Assembly (NCBI GenBank): GCA_017483185.1
Contig: JAFULM010000017.1
Location: 44,462-108,461 of the forward strand
DNA from: Prevotella sp.
Lineage (GTDB): Bacteria > Bacteroidota > Bacteroidia > Bacteroidales > Bacteroidaceae
DNA length: 64,000 bases
Reading direction: 5' to 3'
The position numbers and the translations under genes were made by a program. A model generated the notes under the pieces. The model saw only the letters and a program-made list of their open reading frames with translations, searched no databases and had not been told where the DNA came from. Position 1 is the stretch's first letter. Each line of letters starts with the position of its first letter. Shown one piece after another: positions 18,037-26,539 of the stretch.

Positions 18037-18049
18037 GAATGATGTGTTT

Positions 18050-18265
18050 TGAATGGTGAGTGGTGAATGGTGAGCGGTGAGTTGGCCGGCCTGCGGCCGA
18101 TTACGACTTTTCCAATTACGAATTGCGATGGGCGGAGTCAGACTCCGTGACGATATCGGGAAATGAGAGGCATGGCAACTCATAATTGACAACTCACAAT
18201 CGGCCACAGGCCGACCAACTCACCATTCACCACTCATCACTCGCCATTCACCACTCACCATTCTC
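18050..18265. repeat. Long GA-rich inverted repeat between parA and parB
   Basis: Left arm about 18050-18101 is made of GGTGAGTGGTGAATGGTGAG units followed by GGCCGGCCTGCGGCCGATT; right arm about 18198-18265 is the imperfect complement (AATCGGCCACAGGCCGACC then CACTCACC units). The loop is about 96 bases. It has the same build as the other hairpin elements here, but a different unit sequence, and it splits the parAB operon. Confidence 0.75.
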
Positions 18266-18298
18266 CATTCTAAACTCACCATCCAAAACTTAAGAAAT

Positions 18299-19228
18299 AT
18301 GGCAGTACACAAGAAATACAATAAGAGCGTGCTCGGACGAGGGCTCGACGACATCGGAAACGGACGAGGGCTCGACGCACTGATAGACACCGGAGAGGTG
18401 CGCACGCAGGGGTCGTCAAACCTCAGCGAGATACCGGTGGCGCAGATTGAGCCTAATCCCAACCAGCCGCGACGCGAATTTGACGAAGACGCGCTCCACG
18501 AACTGGCCGCAAGCATACGCGAAATAGGTATCATCCAGCCCGTCACGCTGCGTCAGACAGCCGAAGGAAACTATCAGATCATCGCCGGCGAACGCCGCTG
18601 GAGAGCGTCACAGATAGCCGGACTGACCGCCATACCGGCCTACATACGCACCGTTCAGGACGAGAACGTCATGGAAATGGCTCTCGTCGAAAACATACAG
18701 CGCGAGGACCTCAACGCCATCGAGATAGCACTCGCCTACGAACATCTGTCAGAGACGACAGGCATGACGCAGGAGAAGATTTCGGAGCGCGTGGGCAAGA
18801 GCCGCGCCGCCGTGACCAACTACATGCGACTGCTCAAACTCCCGGCACAGGTCCAGATGGCACTGAAAAACCGCGAGATAGACATGGGACACGCCCGGGC
18901 ACTGCTCGCCATCGACAGCCCGAGCGTACAGATACGCCTCTTCAAGGAGATTCAGAAGAACGGATATTCCGTCCGCAAGGTCGAAGAGATGGTCAACATG
19001 CTCAAAAGCGGCGAAGACGTACAGACGGCAAAGAAGAAGATTGCCGCGCAGGCACAGCTGCCGGAAGAGTTTGCGACACTGCGCAACCGGCTGTCAGACC
19101 TCTTCAAGACAAAAGTGCAGATGACATGCTCGCCCAAAGGCAAGGGAAAAATCAGCATCCCGTTCGCCAACGAGGAGGAGCTGGAACACATCATGCAGGC
19201 ACTCGACAGCATGGGCGGCAGACAATGA
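18299..19228 (+). CDS. parB: Chromosome-partitioning protein ParB (Spo0J)
   Basis: 309 residues. The N-terminal CTPase/clamp domain shows 'IEPNPNQPRREFDE' (about 52-65), the GERRWRAS box (about 98-105) that binds CTP, and 'MALVENIQREDLN'. A central helix-turn-helix for parS binding covers about residues 155-200 (GKSRAAVTNYMRLL). The C-terminal dimerisation domain closes the protein. The N-terminal 'VLGRGLDDI...RGLDALI' stretch is the ParA-interaction peptide, here duplicated in part (RGLDD and RGLDA). Works with parA; its parS sites were not identified in this window. Confidence 0.95.
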   Translation: MAVHKKYNKSVLGRGLDDIGNGRGLDALIDTGEVRTQGSSNLSEIPVAQIEPNPNQPRREFDEDALHELAASIREIGIIQPVTLRQTAEGNYQIIAGERRWRASQIAGLTAIPAYIRTVQDENVMEMALVENIQREDLNAIEIALAYEHLSETTGMTQEKISERVGKSRAAVTNYMRLLKLPAQVQMALKNREIDMGHARALLAIDSPSVQIRLFKEIQKNGYSVRKVEEMVNMLKSGEDVQTAKKKIAAQAQLPEEFATLRNRLSDLFKTKVQMTCSPKGKGKISIPFANEEELEHIMQALDSMGGRQ

Positions 19229-19254
19229 ACTAACGACGAAGTCCGAAGAAGAAG

Positions 19255-20022
19255 TTGAAATCCGCAAGTACGACATACAAGTTGCGTCTGTTGACGGTGA
19301 TGATGATGCTCACCGTCGGGACGGCATGTCTGACGGCGCAGGATGACGTGGCACCAATGGACACAATCATCCGAACCGACATGGCCGCCAAGACAGCCGA
19401 CATTCCCCTCACCACGGCCGATGTCATCGGCATCGACACGCTCACGGCAGACACGCTCGGTCTCACCACAAAGGACGTAAAGCAGCGAAAACAGAAAGCC
19501 CCACGCGACTGGGCGACATGGCGGCCGAACCCGCAACGGGCTATGTGGTTGGCTATGGTGCTGCCCGGAGCCGGACAGATATACAACCGCAAGTATTGGA
19601 AACTGCCGATTTTCTACGGCGGCATGATGGGATGTCTCTACGCAATGAACTGGAACAACATGATGTACAAGGACTACTCGCAAGCCTATCTCGACATCAT
19701 GGACGACGACCCGACCACGCAGAGCTACAACACATTCCTCCATCTGGGACGCAAGATAGACGCCTCCAACGAGGAACGCTATAAGAAACTATTCAAAAGC
19801 CGCAAGGACAAGTACCGCCGCTGGCGCGACCTGAGTTTCTTCTGCCTCATCGGAGTCTACGCACTGTCGGTCATCGACGCCTACGTTGACGCCGAACTGT
19901 CACAATTTGACATATCCAAAGACCTAAGTCTGAGAGTCGAACCGGCCGTCATCAACGGCTGGCAACAGGGCAACAGCCTCGATGCGGCGGCCCTCGGACT
20001 GCAGTGTAGCCTCGTGTTCTGA
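19255..20022 (+). CDS. DUF5683 membrane protein
   Basis: 255 residues from a TTG codon at 19255, chosen because it provides the basic n-region (KSASTTYKLR) of a signal sequence ahead of the LLTVMMMLTVG core; the ATG codons at 19300-19308 would start inside the hydrophobic stretch. Residues about 90-125 hold 'PNPQRAMWLAMVLPGAGQIYNRKYWKLP', the hallmark of DUF5683, followed by membrane segments (about 120-135 and 185-205). The family is widespread in Bacteroidota, commonly next to parB and a lytic transglycosylase as here, and has no known function. It begins 27 bases after parB and is followed 50 bases later by the transglycosylase gene, so one operon is likely. Confidence 0.82.
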   Translation: MKSASTTYKLRLLTVMMMLTVGTACLTAQDDVAPMDTIIRTDMAAKTADIPLTTADVIGIDTLTADTLGLTTKDVKQRKQKAPRDWATWRPNPQRAMWLAMVLPGAGQIYNRKYWKLPIFYGGMMGCLYAMNWNNMMYKDYSQAYLDIMDDDPTTQSYNTFLHLGRKIDASNEERYKKLFKSRKDKYRRWRDLSFFCLIGVYALSVIDAYVDAELSQFDISKDLSLRVEPAVINGWQQGNSLDAAALGLQCSLVF

Positions 20023-20071
20023 CCTGCCGGAAGTGCACAAACGCTTACACATTACTATATATTACACTCGA

Positions 20072-21406
20072 ATGATGAACAACAAAACAATAATATTGAC
20101 CATCACGATGCTCTTTTCCGGTCACTGCGCGATGCAGGCCCAGGACGACAACGTCACACCGGACGAGATAACCGTGACCGACCAGAAAGGAATAGAAGAA
20201 GTCGTGGCCTTTCCCGAAGCGATGGGATATGAGCTGGACAGCCTCATGAACCTCTACATGTCCAAAAACTATCTGGACGAGGCGGGCGACTGTCAAATGA
20301 AAGACATCAACCCCGTGTTTGAAAAAGAGGTTTACATCGAGCGACTCGGCCGCATCCCGTCCATGATGGAGATGCCATACAACGATGTCGTACAGAAGTT
20401 CATTGACCGTTACAGCGGCCGTCTGCGCCACTCGGTGAGCTACATGCTGGGCGCATCAAACTTCTATATACCTATATTTGAAGAGGCATTGGAGGCTTAC
20501 GGCCTGCCACTCGAACTGAAATATCTGCCCATCATCGAGTCCGCACTCAACCCGACAGCCGTCTCACGCGTCGGAGCGACAGGATTGTGGCAATTCATGT
20601 TGGCCACAGGCAAGCAGTACGGACTCAACGTCAACTCACTCGTCGACGAGCGCCGCGACCCCGTCAAGTCGTCGTATGCCGCCGCCCACTATCTGAGCGA
20701 CCTCTACAAAATCTTCGGCGACTGGAATCTTGTCATCGCAGCATACAACTGCGGCCCGGAGCAGATCAACAAAGCAATCCATCGTTCCAACGGCGAACGC
20801 GACTATTGGCAAATCTATCCCTATCTCCCGAAAGAGACACGTGGCTACGTTCCGGCTTTCATCGCAGCCAACTACATCATGACCTACTACTGCGAGCACA
20901 ACATCTGCCCGATGACAACACGTCTGCCGGCCAAGACAGACACCGTCCTCGTCAACCGCAACGTCCATCTCGAACAGATAGCGGAGGTCTGCAACATCGA
21001 CATCGAGCAGCTGCGGGCGCTCAATCCGGCCTATCGGCGTGACATCGTGCCCGGCGCGACAGAACCGTCGGCCGTCCGTCTGCCGCAGACAGAAGTCGGA
21101 AAGTTCATCGACAACGAGGAAGCCGTCTACAACTACAAGTCCGACCAGCTGATATCCAAGCGCGCCGTGGTCGAAGTCAACGAAGACAAGGCGGTCGCTA
21201 CGACATATAAAGGCAAGTCGTCATCACGCAGCAGAAAAGCGACAAAGAGCCGCAGGTCATCCAAAGCGAAGACCGTGACCATCCGGAGCGGCCAGACCTT
21301 GTCGGAGATAGCCCGCAAGCACGGCACGACCGTGGCCAAACTGAAGAAACTCAACGGCATCAAAGGTTCCAACATACGGGCCGGAAAGAAGCTCAGAGTG
21401 AAATAA
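20072..21406 (+). CDS. mltD: Membrane-bound lytic murein transglycosylase with LysM domain (MltD-like)
   Basis: 444 residues from the ATG at 20072, which gives a signal peptide (MMNNKTIILTITMLFSGHC...QAQ); a longer frame starts within the previous gene. The SLT domain spans about residues 140-290, with catalytic E156 in 'LPIIESALNP', then GATGLWQFM and IAAYNCGP. A C-terminal LysM domain (about 400-444, VTIRSGQTLSEIARKHGTT) anchors it to peptidoglycan, after a basic Ser/Arg/Lys-rich linker. It cleaves glycan strands to 1,6-anhydro-muropeptides during wall turnover. It forms a run with parA-parB-DUF5683 and ends at a terminator. Confidence 0.92.
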   Translation: MMNNKTIILTITMLFSGHCAMQAQDDNVTPDEITVTDQKGIEEVVAFPEAMGYELDSLMNLYMSKNYLDEAGDCQMKDINPVFEKEVYIERLGRIPSMMEMPYNDVVQKFIDRYSGRLRHSVSYMLGASNFYIPIFEEALEAYGLPLELKYLPIIESALNPTAVSRVGATGLWQFMLATGKQYGLNVNSLVDERRDPVKSSYAAAHYLSDLYKIFGDWNLVIAAYNCGPEQINKAIHRSNGERDYWQIYPYLPKETRGYVPAFIAANYIMTYYCEHNICPMTTRLPAKTDTVLVNRNVHLEQIAEVCNIDIEQLRALNPAYRRDIVPGATEPSAVRLPQTEVGKFIDNEEAVYNYKSDQLISKRAVVEVNEDKAVATTYKGKSSSRSRKATKSRRSSKAKTVTIRSGQTLSEIARKHGTTVAKLKKLNGIKGSNIRAGKKLRVK

Positions 21407-21418
21407 CAAAGACACCAT

Positions 21419-21461
21419 AATCCCCATCTTCTCCCCTCACAGGGAGCAGATGGGGATTTTT
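21419..21461 (+). terminator. Intrinsic terminator after mltD
   Basis: Stem AATCCCCATCT (21419-21429) with AGATGGGGATT (21448-21458), an inner CTCCC/GGGAG pairing, and a T run after it. It closes the parA-to-mltD operon. Confidence 0.8.
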
Positions 21462-21623
21462 GCTAATACATCCCGCACGACGACAAAGGCCGACAAAAGG
21501 AGCGGGACGGCCCGAATGAAGAGACAGCAGAGGCCAAAACGCACGACGCAAGGGCCTGAAAGGAAGACAACAGAGACCTGATGACAATAGGAAAACGACA
21601 TAAAACCAATTGAAGGCACGACA

Positions 21624-23894
21624 ATGGACGACGAACAGATAAAGAGAGAAGAGGCTGACGCCAAACTCATAAACGATGCGTTCCAGCATCTGTTAGACAC
21701 ATATATGGCTTCACGCCACCGCAAGAAGGTGGACATCATCACCAAGGCGTTCAATTTCGCACGTCAGGCACACAAGGGTGTGCGGCGACTTTCGGGCGAA
21801 CCGTACATCATGCACCCCATCGCCGTGGCCCAGATAGCATGCGAGGAGGTCGGACTGGGTTCAACCAGCATCTGCGCCGCACTGCTCCATGACGTCGTGG
21901 AAGACACCGACTACACCACAGAGGACATCGAGAACATCTTCGGACCGAAGGTGGCGCAAATCGTCGACGGCCTCACGAAAATCAGCGGAGGCATCTTCGG
22001 CGACCAGGCTTCGGCGCAGGCAGAGAACTTCAAGAAGCTCCTGCTCACCATGAGCGACGACATCCGCGTCATACTGATAAAGATATGCGACCGTCTCCAC
22101 AACATGCGTACGCTGGCCAGCCAGCCCGCCAACAAGCAATATAAGATTGCAGGAGAAACGCTCTACATCTATGCGCCGCTGTCAAACCGCCTCGGTCTCT
22201 ACAAGATAAAGACCGAACTGGAAGACCTCAGCTTCCGCTATGAGCATCCGGAGCAGTATGCCACCATCCAGGCCAAGCTCGCCTCGACGCAGGCTTCACG
22301 CCACGAACTGTTCGACAACTTCACCGCGCCGATAGAGGAGTCGCTCCGCGAGATGGGAATAGACTACGTCATAAAGGAGCGCGTCAAGAGTCCCTACTCC
22401 ATCTGGCACAAGATGCAGACCAAGCATGTCACGTTCGAAGACATCTACGACATCCTTGCCGTGCGCATCATCTTCACCCCTAAGAACCGGGAAGAGGAGA
22501 TCACGGAGTGCTTCAAGATATATGTGGCCATCAACAAGATATACCAATCCCATCCCGACCGGCTCCGCGACTGGATCAACCACCCGAAAGCCAACGGCTA
22601 TCAGGCGCTCCACGTCACGCTCATGTCCAAGCAAGGACGCTGGATAGAGGTACAGATACGCTCCGACCGCATGGACGAAGTGGCCGAGCAGGGCTTTGCC
22701 GCCCACTGGAAATACAAGGAAGACGGCCACATCGAGATGAACGAGGACGACGGAGAGCTCAACGAATGGCTCCACACCATAAAGGAAATCCTCGACGACC
22801 CGCAGCCGAACGCTATGGACTTCCTCGACGCCATCAAGCTCAACCTCTTCGCTTCAGAGATATTTGTGTTCACCCCGAAGGGTGAGATCAAGACGATGCC
22901 GGCGGGATGTACGGCCCTCGACTTCGCCTTCTCCATCCACACCTTCCTCGGAAGCCACTGTATCGGCGCAAAGGTCAACCACAAGCTCGTCCCGCTGAGC
23001 CACAAACTCCAGAGCGGCGACCAGGTGGAGATACTCACGTCCAAGTCGCAACACGTCCAGCCGTCATGGATCAACTTTGCCTCCACGGCCAAGGCGAAGG
23101 CAAAAATCGAAGCCATCCTGCGCCGCGGCAGCCGCGAGAAACAGAAGCAGGGCGAGGAAATCTTTACGGCTTTCCTCAAGAAGCACGACATCGACTACAC
23201 CACGGCTGCGGCAGATCGTCTGGCCGCGTTCCACGAAGTGCCCAAACGGGAGAACTTCTTCCAGGCACTCGGCGAAAAGACCATCCTGCTCGGCGAAAAG
23301 GATGTCGACGAACTGCAGGAGAAGAAGGCTAAAAACGGCAAGAGCCGGGGCTGGCGCAAGTTTGTCCCCTTCATCAAGTCGGACAAGACCAAGAAGGAGG
23401 AAGAACAGCAACCGGCGCTCTTTGTCGTGCCGGAGAAGTTCAACCGGAAGAAGCCCATCTACATCACCGACGAGAACATCACGCAGTACAAGTTTACGCA
23501 CTGCTGCCACCCGATACCCGGCGACGACATCCTCGGATATATCGACGCCAAGAAACAGATCGAGATACACAAGCGTTCGTGTCCCGTAGCGGCCAAACTG
23601 AAATCCAGCTTCGGCAACCGCATCCTCGACGCCAAGTGGGACATGCACCGCAAACTCTACTTCGACGCAAGCATCCTGATACGCGGCATCGACCGCATCG
23701 GCATGCTCAACGACGTGACCCGCATCATCTCCAACCAGATGAACATCAACATCCACAAAGTGACCATCACCTGTCAGGACGGCATCTTCGAAGGAGCGCT
23801 GGACGTGCGTGTGCATGACCGTGACGACGTAAAGGACCTCGTCGACAGCCTCAAGAAGGTCAACGGACTGCAGAACGTGACGCAAATCATGTAG
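21624..23894 (+). CDS. RelA/SpoT-family (p)ppGpp synthetase/hydrolase
   Basis: 756 residues with the full Rel layout: HD hydrolase domain (about 45-200), RelA-SpoT synthetase domain (about 250-365), TGS domain (about 410-470), linker/CC region, and a C-terminal ACT domain (about 675-756). The hydrolase residues H64, H89-D90, E93 and D94 are in place, so hydrolysis should work; the synthetase part carries 'GYQALHVTLM'. It likely makes and removes (p)ppGpp in response to amino acid shortage. A preceding terminator and a 217-base gap show it has its own transcript. The next gene, a pectinesterase, is 55 bases later; that nearness is probably incidental. Confidence 0.95.
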   Translation: MDDEQIKREEADAKLINDAFQHLLDTYMASRHRKKVDIITKAFNFARQAHKGVRRLSGEPYIMHPIAVAQIACEEVGLGSTSICAALLHDVVEDTDYTTEDIENIFGPKVAQIVDGLTKISGGIFGDQASAQAENFKKLLLTMSDDIRVILIKICDRLHNMRTLASQPANKQYKIAGETLYIYAPLSNRLGLYKIKTELEDLSFRYEHPEQYATIQAKLASTQASRHELFDNFTAPIEESLREMGIDYVIKERVKSPYSIWHKMQTKHVTFEDIYDILAVRIIFTPKNREEEITECFKIYVAINKIYQSHPDRLRDWINHPKANGYQALHVTLMSKQGRWIEVQIRSDRMDEVAEQGFAAHWKYKEDGHIEMNEDDGELNEWLHTIKEILDDPQPNAMDFLDAIKLNLFASEIFVFTPKGEIKTMPAGCTALDFAFSIHTFLGSHCIGAKVNHKLVPLSHKLQSGDQVEILTSKSQHVQPSWINFASTAKAKAKIEAILRRGSREKQKQGEEIFTAFLKKHDIDYTTAAADRLAAFHEVPKRENFFQALGEKTILLGEKDVDELQEKKAKNGKSRGWRKFVPFIKSDKTKKEEEQQPALFVVPEKFNRKKPIYITDENITQYKFTHCCHPIPGDDILGYIDAKKQIEIHKRSCPVAAKLKSSFGNRILDAKWDMHRKLYFDASILIRGIDRIGMLNDVTRIISNQMNINIHKVTITCQDGIFEGALDVRVHDRDDVKDLVDSLKKVNGLQNVTQIM

Positions 23895-23949
23895 GAAGAG
23901 CGTGCGGACAACAGAAGACACTAACCATACAACCACATCAACATCTCAA

Positions 23950-24927
23950 ATGAAAAGAATACTGACCCTACTGACAATCATGCTGGTCACGGCCACCGGC
24001 ACCCTTGCGGCCGACAAATACGACAATCCCGACACTATCGTCGTCTCCCGCGACGGCACCGGTGAGTTCAGGACCATCGGCGAGGCCATCGAGGTGTGCC
24101 GCGCCTTCATGGACTACCACAAGGTCATCTACGTCAAGCGCGGCGTCTACAAGGAGAAGCTCATCGTCCCGCAGTGGCTCACCAACATCGAGATATTGGG
24201 CGAAGACCGCGACGCCACCGTCATCACCTACGACGACCACGCCAACATCCCCAACCCCGCCACGGGACGAGGCATCGGCACCTTCCGGACATACACCGTC
24301 AAGGTCGAAGGCAACAGCATCACCTTCCGCAACATCACCATCGAGAACAACGCAGCCCGCCTCGGTCAGGCCGTCGCCCTCCACACCGAAGGCGACCGGC
24401 TGGCCTTCGTCAACTGCCGTCTGCTCGGCCATCAGGACACCGTCTACACGGGCGTGGCCGGCACACGACTCTTCTTCCGCGACTGCTACATAGAGGGCAC
24501 GACCGACTTCATCTTCGGCCCGTCGACAGCATGGTTTGAGAACTGCGAGATACGCAGTCGCGCCGACTCCTACATCACAGCCGCATCGACGCCCAAGGAC
24601 CGTCCCTACGGCTACATCTTCAACCGCTGCCGTCTCACGGCCGACGCCAATGTGACCAAGGTCTACCTCGGCCGTCCGTGGCGCGACTACGGCTACACGC
24701 TCTTCATCGACTGCGAGATTGGCCGGCACATACGCCCCGAGGGATGGCACCACTGGCAGAAAGAACGCCAGCAGACAGCCCGCTACATGGAGTACGGCAA
24801 CAGCGGCGAGGGTGCCGCAACCGACCGCCGCGCCCCGTGGACCCGCCGTCTGACCAAAAAGGAAGCCGCCAAGATCACGATGGAAGAGGTGTTCTCCATC
24901 AACGACAAGTGGACACCGGAGCCATAA
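23950..24927 (+). CDS. Exported pectinesterase (CE8)
   Basis: 325 residues from the ATG at 23950, giving a signal peptide MKRILTLLTIMLVTATGTLAA. A right-handed beta-helix carbohydrate esterase of family 8 that removes methyl groups from pectin homogalacturonan. Catalytic residues are visible: D163 in GHQDTVY, D186 in TTDFIFG and R242 in YLGRPW. Length and order match bacterial pectinesterases with a single domain. It is not inside a susCD locus in this window; it agrees with the pectin theme of the GH88 and CE12 enzymes. The gap to the 25907 operon is 979 bases of repeats. Confidence 0.93.
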   Translation: MKRILTLLTIMLVTATGTLAADKYDNPDTIVVSRDGTGEFRTIGEAIEVCRAFMDYHKVIYVKRGVYKEKLIVPQWLTNIEILGEDRDATVITYDDHANIPNPATGRGIGTFRTYTVKVEGNSITFRNITIENNAARLGQAVALHTEGDRLAFVNCRLLGHQDTVYTGVAGTRLFFRDCYIEGTTDFIFGPSTAWFENCEIRSRADSYITAASTPKDRPYGYIFNRCRLTADANVTKVYLGRPWRDYGYTLFIDCEIGRHIRPEGWHHWQKERQQTARYMEYGNSGEGAATDRRAPWTRRLTKKEAAKITMEEVFSINDKWTPEP

Positions 24928-25084
24928 ATCCCCGTCCGGAGGACGTATCACACAATCCGGATCAGCACGAGTAGGGACATATCCAGACATGCCTCCTCAT
25001 GAGACTCTCCGCACACATATAATATGTGTTTCATTCAACGTGACAAGCTCTTTTGGAAGTCTTCAAGTGAGGTAACTGCAGGAA

Positions 25085-25250
25085 GGGTGTGTAGAATTAA
25101 AAGTAGGGTCGCGACCCGTCGCGACCGCCTCCTTGCCACATAATCAAACACCTGATGGAACGTGTATATAAGCCAACAGACCGCGTTGAATCAGTTGGTA
25201 AGGAGGCGGTCGCGACGGGTCGCGACCCTACTTGTAATTCTACACACCCT
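25085..25250. repeat. GTCGCGAC hairpin family, copy 2
   Basis: Arms of 51 bp (25085-25135 and 25200-25250) with a single mismatch, loop 64 bases. The inner parts of the arms equal copy 1 at 16418-16537; the outer AGGGTGTGTAGAATTA is particular to this copy. Loop sizes of copies 1 and 2 are close (62 and 64 bases) although loop sequences differ. Confidence 0.9.
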
Positions 25251-25259
25251 CACTACGAA

Positions 25260-25690
25260 ATCCCGTGTCATGATAATATCAAAAATTTAACACACGAAAA
25301 ACGCTCGAAAAAAACGGCGGTGACGCTCCGATTTTAACATTTGCACGTCGTTTTTCGACGAAAAAAATTCCGTGGCCTTGCCGTAAGGGCCCCGCGGGAT
25401 CGCAACGGCATGCTTATTGTCTCGCAACGGGCACGCCGTTGTAATGCAACGAGCGCCCCGTTGCAACCCCGCGGGGCCCTTACGGCACGGGAAAAACGGC
25501 GAAAAAGTTGCACATTTCGTCGATTTCGGTCGTAACACATTGTGGCTCAGGGAGAAAAAGATGCACGCGCAAAACTCGCATATTTGAGACCGAGGGACGA
25601 CTTGACGCAGAATTTATGTTAAAATCGAGGCTTTTTGTTGTGATAATTCCGAGTTTTTAACACTTCCGTTTCGTGCTTTGATACTTCTCT
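25260..25690. repeat. GC-rich nested palindromic element, copy C
   Basis: Core 25379-25487: outer stem TGCCGTAAGGGCCCCGCGGG pairs with its complement ending at 25487; the interior carries GCAACGGGC blocks. The left flank (TTTTAACATTTGCACGTCG then TTTTTCGACG) and right flank (GAGTTTTTAACACTT near 25650) match those of copy A in the same order. Together with the GTCGCGAC copy it fills most of the gap 24928-25906, in which no gene is seen. Confidence 0.8.
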
Positions 25691-25848
25691 CTATAAGAGA
25701 TGTATCAGACTGACAAACACCCTGAGAAACACCATCTTATTCAAAAGCCATGTTGAACGAATGTTTTACACTGAACGATTTTTAGCTTTACTTTTTGCGT
25801 TTTTTGCTTTTTTTCCCAATAAAAATGCTGATTTTATGGAATTATTCT

Positions 25849-25856
25849 TATTTTTG
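25849..25856 (+). promoter_or_regulatory. Promoter -7 element for the tubulin-like operon
   Basis: TATTTTTG fits TAnnTTTG, 51 bases ahead of the first gene at 25907, in a strongly AT-rich stretch. No convincing -33 box was seen. Confidence 0.5.
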
Positions 25857-25906
25857 CAAAAATAAAAACTTCTCTTATAGAAAGAAATATAAAATGATAA
25901 GAAACT

Positions 25907-26476
25907 ATGGGTGCACTATTACAAATCCTATATTACTCTCTCGGAAGCATCTTTCTCGGTATATTCCTCACCGTGGCAGGCGTAGTCCTGATGTTCTACA
26001 TCATCAAGTCGTGGTATAAGAACAGCACCTTCACCGCCATCAGCTTCATCGTCGGCGGCCTCCTCACCATCTTTCTCTCGGTCCAGATGATACTCTTGTG
26101 CGGCGCCGTGACCATCAAAGGCTATGGAGACGACGTCGAAGAGTTCATCAACGAGATGGTCGCCACCGTACCGTCGGACGTCGTTTTCGACCGCGAAGAC
26201 AGCCAGCAGATCCTGGACAACATCTCCAGGGAATGGCCGTTGGTCGGCTACTTTGTCGGTGGTGCCGACTTCACGGGCCACACTCCGGCCGACATCGCGC
26301 TGTCGATGGTCGACGAACTGCAGAGTTTCATGAACAAATATATCCTCCGGCGCGCGCTCTGGAGCCTGTTCTTCGTGCTGGCAGGCGCCTTCTCCGTCAT
26401 CAAGTCGATGGACATCGCCCGCGGTGGAGGCCGACGCGGCAAGAGCCAGCCACGGCGCAGATCGTTTGAAGACTGA
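25907..26476 (+). CDS. Three-helix membrane protein heading the tubulin-like operon
   Basis: 189 residues, not recognised as a known family. Hydrophobic helices lie at about residues 8-32, 42-66 and 145-165. Between helix 2 and helix 3 is an 80-residue soluble part (about 67-144) with many acidic residues ('GDDVEEFINEMVATVPSD'), and the protein ends in a strongly basic tail (GGGRRGKSQPRRRSF). With an N-out or N-in orientation undecided, the basic tail is probably cytosolic by the positive-inside rule, putting the acidic loop outside. It is 63 bases before the tubulin-like gene and may anchor that protein or its partners to the inner membrane; this is inference from position only. Confidence 0.7.
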   Translation: MGALLQILYYSLGSIFLGIFLTVAGVVLMFYIIKSWYKNSTFTAISFIVGGLLTIFLSVQMILLCGAVTIKGYGDDVEEFINEMVATVPSDVVFDREDSQQILDNISREWPLVGYFVGGADFTGHTPADIALSMVDELQSFMNKYILRRALWSLFFVLAGAFSVIKSMDIARGGGRRGKSQPRRRSFED

Positions 26477-26539
26477 CGGACGCGACGGCCGAAACTATAA
26501 CATAAAAAATAATAATAACATAACTAATAATCTTACAAC

